Below are positions 7,155-12,026 of a stretch of 12,026 bases of DNA, one piece after another (the first letter of the stretch is position 1; each line of letters begins with the position of its first letter). Made by a program: the position numbers and the translations under genes. Location: assembly GCA_025966295.1 (NCBI GenBank), contig JAOPVD010000313.1, forward strand, positions 1 through 12,026, in the 5' to 3' direction. Under the pieces are notes generated by a model that worked only from the letters and a program-made list of their open reading frames with translations, was not told where the DNA came from and made no database searches. This DNA comes from Frankiales bacterium. GTDB lineage: Bacteria; Actinomycetota; Actinomycetes; Mycobacteriales; SCTD01.

Positions 7155-8897
7155 TCATGCAGGCGGCAGCGGGACCTGCCGGCTCAGCTCGCCGGTGAGG
7201 ACATGCGCGATCAGCAGGACCTGCGCGACCGTCGCGTCGCTCAGGAAGACCGCCTCTCGCGATCCTGCGCACAGCGTGCCCAAGAGCCGACCGGCGCCGT
7301 CCACCAGCGGCGCGCTCAGGAAGGTGCGGACCCCCATCCTGGCCGCGGACCGGCTCTCGGCGAGATCGTGCTGAGCGTTGCTGGTCCAGAGCAGGCCCTT
7401 CTCCCGCATCACCCGGTCCATCGAGCCGGCGTACGGGACCGTGAAGCCCTCCGGCAGCTCCAGGTCACCGGCGTTGCGGACGTACCGGTGCTCGAACTCG
7501 GACGTCCCGTGGAGCACCATGAGGTAGCTCGTCTCGAGGCCGGTGGCGCTCAGGACCGCGTCCAGGAGCGGCCGCGTCAGGCCCTCCAGGTCAGGTCCGG
7601 CCTGCACGGCCTCGGCGAGCACCACGCTGAGCTCGGCGCTGCTGTTGATGAGGATGTGGCGGGACGGCCGCGGAAAGCCGTCCACCTGCGGTGCCTCGCT
7701 CGGCCGGCCCAGCAGGTAGCCCTGCATCAGCGTGACGCCCAGCCGGGCCAGCGTGTCGAGCTCGGCCTGCGTCTCGACGCCTTCGGCGATGAGGGCCGCG
7801 CCGGCGGTGCGGGCAAACGCCACGAGCGAGGCCGCGAGGGCCTGCCGCACCGGGTGCAGGTTGATGTCCCGGACCAGCGACAGGTCAGCCTTGATGAAGT
7901 CCGGCTCCAGCCACAGCACGTGCCGGAAGCTGGCGTAGCCGGCGCCGGCATCGTCGATCGCCAGCTGTAGGCCGGCTTCGCGGTGCGGCCGCAGGGCGGT
8001 CATCAGCTCGGCGTAGTCCAGGACCGGGGCGTGCTCGGTGATCTCGACGACGACCCGGTCGCGCTCCACCTCTGCCATGAGGCCGGCGAACTCGGCGCTC
8101 AGGATCGCCTCGGGTGACAGGTTGATGCCCAGCAGGCCGGTGTGGCCGGGCTCGGCCAGCCGCTGCAGCGCGGTCCGGGCGGCGGCCAGCTCGAGCGGGA
8201 CGCGCAGTCCCACGGTGCCGGCGTGGTCGAACCAGGCATCGGGCCGGTGCGGGGCGGTGTCGAAGCGGGCCAGCGCCTCCACGCCGATGGACCGGCCGGT
8301 GCGGATGTCGACGACGGGCTGGAGCACGCACCGGCGGCCGACGCCCTCGATCGCCTCCAGCACCTGCGCCTGCGTCACCAGGCGCTCGGCCTCGAGGGCC
8401 CGGGACGGCGCGGAGAGCTCCCCGATGATGCTGGCCAGCATCTCCACCACGGTGAGGTCGCGCTCGGCCAGGGATGCGTCGGGGCTGGAGCTGGTGAGGC
8501 ACAGCATCCCGTGGACCTGACCGTCGGCCCGCCGCACCGGGATCCCGACGTAGGAGCCGATGTCCAGGGCCTGCGTGACCGCCAGGTCGCGGGTCTCGGA
8601 GTGGGCGCGGGCGTCCGTCACGACAGCAGGCAGTCGGCCGTCCAGGACCCGCACGCAGTAGGAGCCGACGAGCTCCGCGCTGGCGCCCTCCTGCGGCCCC
8701 TGGCCGGGCTGCGCGCTGGCGACGTGGGTGAACACCTGCGCGTCGCCGGCGAGCTCGGAGGCCCAGGCCACGTCCATGCCCAGGTGCCGGCGCGCGATCT
8801 CCAGCACCCGGCGGACCGTGTCGCGGTCGTCTTCGTCACTCCCACGACCGTCCACCAGGTCAGCGGGGCCGGCGGGCGCGTCGGGGCGTAACTGCAT
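7155..8897 (-). CDS. GAF-EAL-GAF protein, predicted cyclic-di-GMP phosphodiesterase
   Basis: 580 residues with no membrane segment. A GAF domain spans about 24-165, an EAL domain about 175-410 and a second GAF about 425-572. The EAL domain would hydrolyse c-di-GMP to pGpG. Every catalytic position I can check is present: EAL itself (E207-L209), N259 in GINLSPE, E285 in VEITEH, D315-D316, K336 and D338 in IKAD, E372 in AEGVE, and Q392 in MQGYLLGRP. The usual DDFG of loop 6 reads DDAG here. No GGDEF domain is present, so the GAF domains are the likely sensors of a small ligand or redox state. ATG 8897 is the first possible start, because an in-frame TGA lies 24 bases upstream; its ribosome site is poor. 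The response-regulator gene lies upstream on the same strand. Confidence 0.92.
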   Translation of the reverse strand: MQLRPDAPAGPADLVDGRGSDEDDRDTVRRVLEIARRHLGMDVAWASELAGDAQVFTHVASAQPGQGPQEGASAELVGSYCVRVLDGRLPAVVTDARAHSETRDLAVTQALDIGSYVGIPVRRADGQVHGMLCLTSSSPDASLAERDLTVVEMLASIIGELSAPSRALEAERLVTQAQVLEAIEGVGRRCVLQPVVDIRTGRSIGVEALARFDTAPHRPDAWFDHAGTVGLRVPLELAAARTALQRLAEPGHTGLLGINLSPEAILSAEFAGLMAEVERDRVVVEITEHAPVLDYAELMTALRPHREAGLQLAIDDAGAGYASFRHVLWLEPDFIKADLSLVRDINLHPVRQALAASLVAFARTAGAALIAEGVETQAELDTLARLGVTLMQGYLLGRPSEAPQVDGFPRPSRHILINSSAELSVVLAEAVQAGPDLEGLTRPLLDAVLSATGLETSYLMVLHGTSEFEHRYVRNAGDLELPEGFTVPYAGSMDRVMREKGLLWTSNAQHDLAESRSAARMGVRTFLSAPLVDGAGRLLGTLCAGSREAVFLSDATVAQVLLIAHVLTGELSRQVPLPPA

Positions 8898-8950
8898 GCT
8901 GGAGTTCTCGGCGGGTCACAGGCCGGGGCTGCAGCCTCCGCGCGCTGAAC

Positions 8951-9019
8951 GGTCCAAAAGGACCGGCAAGCCGACGCGTGACCTCGCCCGAGGGAGGATG
9001 TAACTGGCCCAGAAGGACC
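8951..9019 (-). promoter_or_regulatory. Two near-identical 14-base palindromes upstream of the EAL gene
   Basis: Read on the - strand, GGTCCTTTTGGACC (8964-8951) and GGTCCTTCTGGGCC (9019-9006) match GGTCCTTYTGGRCC and lie 55 bases apart, about five helical turns. The second extends to a 7-bp arm, CTGGTCC/GGGCCAG (9021-9004), with one wobble position. Between them CCTC/GAGG (8993-8982) makes a third small hairpin with a 4-base loop. The site could be a two-part operator or a run of short RNA hairpins in the leader of the EAL gene. It begins about 36 bases after the response-regulator stop, so a role in ending that transcript is also possible, though no T-run follows. Function is unproven. Confidence 0.45.
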
Positions 9020-9056
9020 AGCTACCACCACCCGTTCGGACCCCCAGGCCCGCGGC

Positions 9057-9758
9057 TCAGTGGCCACCCGGCGCTGACCGCTCCGGGCCCGGTTCCTGGA
9101 GCCGGTAGCCGACCCCACGCACGGTCTCGATCGTGGTCAGCCCGAACGGGGCGTCGAGCTTGCGGCGCAGGTATCCGATGTAGACCTTGACGACGCTCGA
9201 GTCGACGGCCAGCTCGGCGTCCCAGACGTGCTCGGCGATCTGCGCTGAGCTGAGCACCTGCCCCCGGCACCGCACCAGGTACTCCGCCAGCGCGAACTCC
9301 CGCGGGGTGAGCGGGATCTCGGCGCCCCGGCGCCAGCAGCGGCGGGCGGCGGGGTCGAGCCGCAGGTCTCCCAGCTCCAGCAGCGGGGCGCGCTCGGCCG
9401 GTGCGCGGCGCAGCAGCGCACGCAGCCGGGCCACCAGCACCAGGAAGGAGAACGGCTTGGCGAGGAAGTCGTCGGCGCCGAGGTCGAGGGCATCGGCCTC
9501 GTCGTACTCACCGTCCTTGGCGGTCAGCATGAGGATCGGCACCAGCGAGCCGGCCGCCCGCAGCCGGCGGCAGACCTCATAGCCGGACAGCCCGGGCATC
9601 ATGAGGTCCAGGATGATCACGTCGAAGGCGTTCTCCTCGGCGAGCCAGAGGCCGTCGATGCCGTTGGAGGCGACGTCGGTGACGAACCCCTCCTCGGCCA
9701 GGCCGCGGGCGAGCGCCTCGCAGAGGGCTTCCTCGTCGTCGACGAGCAGGGCTCGCAC
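9057..9758 (-). CDS. OmpR/PhoB-family two-component response regulator
   Basis: 233 residues. The receiver domain (about 1-115) has the acidic pocket D7-D8, the phosphoacceptor D51 in IILDLMMPG, T79 in MLTA and the conserved K101 in LAKPFS. The winged-helix DNA-binding domain (about 125-222) shows LTPREFALAEYLVR, the recognition-helix region VDSSVVKVYIGYLRRKL and the closing TIETVRGVGYRL. Length is normal for the family. The start is GTG 9758 behind AGGAGG, four bases away. The likely partner kinase lies at 10417-11853 on the same strand, but a + strand gene intervenes, so the two cannot share a simple two-gene message without antisense overlap. The gap on its upstream side is shared with the divergent secreted-protein gene and carries a candidate binding site for this regulator. 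Confidence 0.96.
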   Translation of the reverse strand: MRALLVDDEEALCEALARGLAEEGFVTDVASNGIDGLWLAEENAFDVIILDLMMPGLSGYEVCRRLRAAGSLVPILMLTAKDGEYDEADALDLGADDFLAKPFSFLVLVARLRALLRRAPAERAPLLELGDLRLDPAARRCWRRGAEIPLTPREFALAEYLVRCRGQVLSSAQIAEHVWDAELAVDSSVVKVYIGYLRRKLDAPFGLTTIETVRGVGYRLQEPGPERSAPGGH

Positions 9759-9829
9759 GGTTCCTCCTGGCTGTCGGCTCCGGGGTCGGCCTCCACTGTG
9801 GTCGGTCCTGGGTTAAGGCCCCGCCAACG

Positions 9830-9845
9830 CTTACCGGGGTCTTAC
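9830..9845 (+). promoter_or_regulatory. Direct repeat CTTAC-N6-CTTAC, candidate OmpR-type operator
   Basis: Two exact CTTAC copies start 11 bases apart (9830 and 9841). OmpR/PhoB regulators typically bind as head-to-tail dimers to direct repeats with 10-11-base period, so the spacing is right. The position, between the regulator gene and the secreted-protein gene, suggests autoregulation plus control of the divergent gene. This assignment is inference. Confidence 0.45.
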
Positions 9846-9866
9846 GTGCCGCGGGCATCGTGGGCT

Positions 9867-9915
9867 TCGCAGAGCACCCGGCCGGACCGTCCGGCACCCC
9901 GAGGCGGCTCTGCGA
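9867..9915 (+). promoter_or_regulatory. Nested hairpin in the leader of the secreted-protein gene
   Basis: TCGCAGAGC (9867-9875) pairs perfectly over 9 bp with GCTCTGCGA (9907-9915). Inside it, GCCGGA (9881-9886) and TCCGGC (9890-9895) form a 6-bp hairpin with a 3-base loop. The ribosome site at 9933 is left free, so the structure could stabilise the message or act as a protein or regulator site at the DNA level. Confidence 0.4.
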
Positions 9916-9947
9916 GGAGCACCACAACCCCCAGAGGAGCAGAACCC

Positions 9948-10388
9948 ATGAACAGGACCAAGATCGCCGTGTTCGCGGCGGCCGTGGCGACCGTCGCCGC
10001 AACGGGCGTCGGCACCGCCCTCGCGGCCGGTACCCACCACGCGGCGCCGACCCGGATCGCCCCGGTGGCTCCGGCTGCGGTGGCCCCGGCTGCGGTTGCC
10101 CCCAAGGCCGCTGTCCCCCAGGTCGCTGTCCACCAGGCGGCCGTGCCCAAGGCCGCCGCACACCAGGCGGCGGTCCCCAAGGCCGCCACCGAGCCGGCCG
10201 GTCCCGACACCGACAACGTCCAGCAGGGCGACCAGAACGCGCCCGACACCGGCAACGGCAACGGCAACGAGAACAACAACGAGAACAGCAACGAGAACAG
10301 CAACGAGTCCGAGAACGCCTCCGACGGACCCGGGGGCTGGGCCGACACGTCCGCGAACGCTGACACCCAGCAGACGGGCGAGCACTAG
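9948..10388 (+). CDS. Small secreted repeat-rich protein of unknown function
   Basis: 146 residues from ATG 9948, behind AGAGGAG. A Sec signal peptide is clear: NRTK, then a hydrophobic stretch from IAVFAAAVATVAA, with likely cleavage after ALA (residue 26). The mature part has three zones. Residues 35-81 are Ala/Pro/Val-rich with APAAVAP repeats and two exact-frame 10-residue units HQAAVPKAAA and HQAAVPKAAT (62-81). Residues 85-100 read PGPDTDNVQQGDQNAPD-like acidic sequence. Residues 101-123 are Gly/Asn/Glu repeats (GNGNGNENNN, ENSNENSN). The tail holds DGPGGW. No cysteine, enzyme motif or cell-wall sorting signal is present, so it is probably exported and disordered. I recall actinobacterial secreted proteins with a similar DTDNVQxGDQ block and DGPGG tail next to two-component genes, but cannot verify this. 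Placement between regulator and kinase suggests it is a target or accessory signal of that system. Confidence 0.85.
   Translation: MNRTKIAVFAAAVATVAATGVGTALAAGTHHAAPTRIAPVAPAAVAPAAVAPKAAVPQVAVHQAAVPKAAAHQAAVPKAATEPAGPDTDNVQQGDQNAPDTGNGNGNENNNENSNENSNESENASDGPGGWADTSANADTQQTGEH
10131..10190 (+). repeat. 30-base tandem repeat within the secreted-protein gene
   Basis: Two adjacent 30-base units (10131-10160 and 10161-10190) differ at only a few positions and encode HQAAVPKAAA/T. A degenerate earlier unit (KAAVPQVAV) precedes them. The repeat stays in frame, so it grew by coding-unit duplication. Confidence 0.8.
10251..10316 (+). repeat. Short tandem repeats encoding Gly-Asn and Glu-Asn runs
   Basis: Three GGCAAC hexamers (10251-10268) are followed by 12-base units GAGAACAACAAC, GAGAACAGCAAC twice, and GAGTCCGAGAAC (10269-10316). 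The stretch is clearly richer in A than its surroundings and could vary in length between strains through slippage. Confidence 0.8.
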
Positions 10389-10396
10389 CACCAGGC

Positions 10397-10437
10397 CGCG
10401 CGGAGCAGGACTGCCCTCAGGCGTCCTGCTCCGCGCG
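10397..10437. terminator. Bidirectional terminator-like hairpin between convergent genes
   Basis: CGCGCGGAGCAGGAC (10397-10411) is perfectly complementary to GTCCTGCTCCGCGCG (10423-10437), a 15-bp stem with an 11-base loop. It lies nine bases after the secreted-protein stop. The kinase stop codon (10417-10419) is in the loop, and one arm codes for the last residues of the kinase. There is no T-run, as is usual for actinobacterial terminators. Confidence 0.8.
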
Positions 10438-11853
10438 TGCGTCTGCGGGCTCGGGCGCCGGGACCAGCGGGAGCCGCACGACGAAGACCGCGCCGGCCGC
10501 GCCGTCCGGCCGGTCCCCGACGGCGATCGAGCCCTGGTGCGCGGTCACGATCTGCAGCGCGATGGCCAGTCCCAGCCCGGCGCCGGCGCCGGTGCTGGGG
10601 CGGGACCGCGACTCCGACAGCCGGGTGAAGCGGTCGAAGACCCGGTCCCGGTCGGCGGCCGGGATCCCCGGCCCGTCGTCCAGCACCGACAGCTCGGCCT
10701 GCCCGTCGGCCACGGTCAGGCCGAGCCGGACCGCCGTCCGGGAGTGCGCCGCCGCGTTGTCGCCGAGGTTGCGCAGCAGGCGTCCGAGGTCGAGCTCCGA
10801 CCCGTGCACCCGGGCCGGTTGCAGACCGGCCACCTCGACCCGCGGACCCCCCAGCGCGCGCAGCCGGCTGGCCTCGGCGAGCACCAGCTCCTCGAGGTCG
10901 ACGGCGCGGTCCGGCCGGGCCGCACCCTCCTCGGACCGGGCCAGGAACAGCAGGTCGTCGATCAGCTCCGTCATCCGCTCGGCCTGCTGCTGCACCCGGC
11001 CCAGCACCCGGCCCCAGAGGACCGGGTCGGGGTGCGCAAGCGCGACGTCGACCTGCGCCCGGAGGGCGGTCAGCGGGCTCCGCAGCTCGTGCGAGGCGTC
11101 ACCGACGAAGCGCCGCTGCCGCAGGCCCGCGTCCGCCAGCCGCTGCAGCATCTCGTTGAGGGTGGTGGCGAGCCGGGCGATCTCGTCGCGGCTCGCCGGC
11201 ACCGGGACGCGGCCGTCCACGGCGCTGCCGTCGATCGCGGCAGCCTGCGCCCGCATCCTCTCGACGGGACGCAGCGCCCGCCCGACGGCCAGCCAGGTCA
11301 CCAGCCCGACGAGGCCGAGCAGGACCGGGGCTCCCACCCCGAGCAGCATGGCCACGGTGGTCGTGGTGGCATCCGCAGCGCGCAGTGAGGTGGCCACGTA
11401 CACCCAGCCGGGCCCGCCGCCCTTCAGCGTCACCGGCTCGGCGACCATCCGGTAGGTCTCCTGGTTCTGCCCGATCGGCAGGCGGTCGCGGCTCAAGGCC
11501 TGGGCGACCCGCCGTCCCGGTGGCGACGGCACGATCGGGGCCTCGCCGCTGATGTTCGGGCTCGCGGCCAGGACGTGCCCGGCCGCGGTCACGACCTGCA
11601 CCACCGAGCTCTCCTCGCTGAAGCTCGTGAGGGTGGGCTGGAGCCGGCCGGCGGTGGCCAGCGCCGCCACGTCCCGCGCCCGCGCGTGGTTGGCCTTGTC
11701 GACGCCGTCCACCAGCGACCGGTGCACCAGCACGACCAGCAGCACCCCGCCGAGCACCAGCGCGGCGGCGACGATGGCGGTGGCGGTGGCGGTCGTGCGC
11801 ACCCGGATGCCCAGCCGCGCCGGCCGGGAGTGGTCCGCCTGTCGCCCTCGCAC
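10417..11853 (-). CDS. Two-component sensor histidine kinase (HAMP-HisKA-HATPase)
   Basis: 478 residues. A membrane segment at about 22-44, an extracellular sensor region of about 120 residues (45-165) without a recognisable fold, and a second membrane segment at about 166-190 are followed by HAMP (about 190-243). The dimerisation domain holds the phosphorylated H255 in ASHELRSPLT. The ATPase domain shows the N box RNLGDNAAAHS (N362, N366), G1 DDGPGIP (392-398), the F region FDRFTR (406-411) and G2 GAGLGLAI (424-431). All catalytic motifs are intact. The start is GTG 11853 with GAGGGGG about seven bases upstream. It would sense an envelope or external signal and phosphorylate the regulator at 9057-9758. 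The two genes are separated by the + strand secreted-protein gene, so partnership is inferred from proximity and class. Confidence 0.95.
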   Translation of the reverse strand: MRGRQADHSRPARLGIRVRTTATATAIVAAALVLGGVLLVVLVHRSLVDGVDKANHARARDVAALATAGRLQPTLTSFSEESSVVQVVTAAGHVLAASPNISGEAPIVPSPPGRRVAQALSRDRLPIGQNQETYRMVAEPVTLKGGGPGWVYVATSLRAADATTTTVAMLLGVGAPVLLGLVGLVTWLAVGRALRPVERMRAQAAAIDGSAVDGRVPVPASRDEIARLATTLNEMLQRLADAGLRQRRFVGDASHELRSPLTALRAQVDVALAHPDPVLWGRVLGRVQQQAERMTELIDDLLFLARSEEGAARPDRAVDLEELVLAEASRLRALGGPRVEVAGLQPARVHGSELDLGRLLRNLGDNAAAHSRTAVRLGLTVADGQAELSVLDDGPGIPAADRDRVFDRFTRLSESRSRPSTGAGAGLGLAIALQIVTAHQGSIAVGDRPDGAAGAVFVVRLPLVPAPEPADARAEQDA

Positions 11854-11955
11854 GGCGCGCCCCCTCGTCGTCGACGCCCGCTCACCGTACGCGCGGTGAC
11901 TGGTCAGCGGGTGGGCGCACAGCCGCCTGACAGGTAGTCGGGGCAGGATGGCGGG
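11854..11955. promoter_or_regulatory. Divergent gap between histidine kinase and right-edge gene
   Basis: This 102-base gap must hold promoters for the kinase (-) and the right-edge gene (+). It contains the perfect palindrome TGACTGGTCA minus its two central bases (11897-11906). CAGGAT (11944-11949) resembles an actinobacterial -10 box and ends seven bases before the GTG at 11956. No clear -35 element was seen. Confidence 0.35.
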
Positions 11956-12026
11956 GTGAGCGATGAGCGCCCGCTGCGGGGACCGGACTTCCTGCCCTAC
12001 CTGCTGCCCGAGCCGCCGGCCGCTGC
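11956..12026 (+). CDS. Start of an unidentified gene (3' partial)
   Basis: GTG 11956 opens a frame that stays open to the window end, giving 23 residues: MSDERPLRGPDFLPYLLPEPPAA. I do not recognise the family from this much. No good ribosome site precedes the GTG, but a -10-like CAGGAT ends seven bases before it, so translation of a leaderless message is plausible. An ATG at 11963 in another frame is also open to the edge and encodes a Cys/Arg-rich peptide, which is less likely. Confidence 0.5.
   Translation, partial: MSDERPLRGPDFLPYLLPEPPAA

Larger units (their letters stand above)
9759..9947. promoter_or_regulatory. Divergent regulatory region between response regulator and secreted protein
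   Basis: This 189-base gap should hold promoters for both divergent genes. It contains the direct repeat CTTAC-N6-CTTAC at 9830-9845 on the + strand and an inverted half-site-like GGTTAAGG at 9811-9818. The leader of the secreted-protein gene forms a nested hairpin (9867-9915) and ends with AGAGGAG (9933-9939) eight bases before the ATG. No convincing -35/-10 pair is visible in either direction, which would fit promoters that need an activator. Confidence 0.6.

Noticed and set aside
7164..7181. Short hairpin (6-bp stem) near the convergent end of the permease and EAL genes as a terminator
   Set aside because: It lies inside the EAL gene's coding end, is short for this base composition, and no T-run follows in either direction.
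6232..7374. 380-codon + strand frame overlapping the permease 3' half
   Set aside because: It is a frame-shifted shadow of the permease, with Arg/Ala/Gly-rich translation and no conserved motif.
8898..9056. Known c-di-GMP riboswitch ahead of the EAL gene
   Set aside because: The conserved core sequences of the GEMM-I and GEMM-II classes are not recognisable; only short palindromes are present.
9798..9947. N-terminal extension of the secreted protein to GTG 9798
   Set aside because: It would run through the direct repeat and hairpin and bury the clear signal peptide; ATG 9948 has a strong ribosome site.
10131..10316. Repeats considered as a possible CRISPR-like or non-coding array
   Set aside because: The units are directly adjacent, lack spacers, stay in frame and encode peptide repeats of the secreted protein.
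10096..11388. 430-codon + strand frame across the secreted gene and the kinase
   Set aside because: It is out of frame with the signal-peptide gene and antisense to the kinase; the translation is Pro/Arg/Thr-rich noise.

Overview
The window is very GC-rich DNA, with G or C at nearly every third codon position. It has frequent GTG and TTG starts, strong GGAGG-type ribosome sites and short intergenic gaps, and every gap is under 200 bases. Long open frames antisense to real genes are common, as expected at this base composition. Together with the protein types, this points to a high-GC actinobacterium. A Geodermatophilaceae-like organism (Blastococcus, Modestobacter or Geodermatophilus type) is my best guess, from general resemblance only. 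I see no rRNA, tRNA, IS element, phage gene or CRISPR array.

Left part (1-7150, all + strand). A ThDP-dependent pyruvate oxidase/acetolactate synthase-like enzyme, cut at its 5' end by the window edge, is followed 24 bases later by an uncharacterised 189-residue protein. A hairpin separates that gene from an NAD(P)H-dependent FMN reductase-type flavoprotein. Next come two CNNM/CBS-domain membrane proteins of the CorC/HlyC type, coupled by a GTGA start/stop overlap. The second lacks the C-terminal CorC_HlyC domain. Last is an APC-superfamily permease with a long soluble C-terminal domain of unknown role. Its start is best placed at a TTG with a good ribosome site.

Right part (7155-11853, mostly - strand). 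The permease converges with a GAF-EAL-GAF protein, a predicted cyclic-di-GMP phosphodiesterase with all catalytic residues retained. Its 159-base upstream gap carries two near-identical 14-base palindromes and a third small hairpin. Upstream of it lies an OmpR/PhoB-type response regulator. Its likely partner, a HAMP/HisKA/HATPase histidine kinase, is about 660 bases further right on the same strand. A + strand gene for a small secreted, repeat-rich protein sits between them. The gap between the regulator and the secreted-protein gene holds a direct repeat CTTAC-N6-CTTAC (11-base period), which fits an OmpR-family operator, and a nested hairpin in the secreted gene's leader. A 15-bp perfect hairpin ends both the secreted gene and the kinase gene, and the kinase stop codon lies in its loop.

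At the right edge a + strand gene begins, possibly from a leaderless transcript, and runs out of the window.

The likely working unit on the right is a sensor kinase and regulator that control the divergent secreted protein, with a c-di-GMP enzyme downstream. On the left, a flavin/ThDP redox group is followed by a membrane-transport group. The most unusual points are the secreted protein with its regulatory region, the palindromes before the phosphodiesterase gene, and the conserved-looking unknown protein at 1378-1947.
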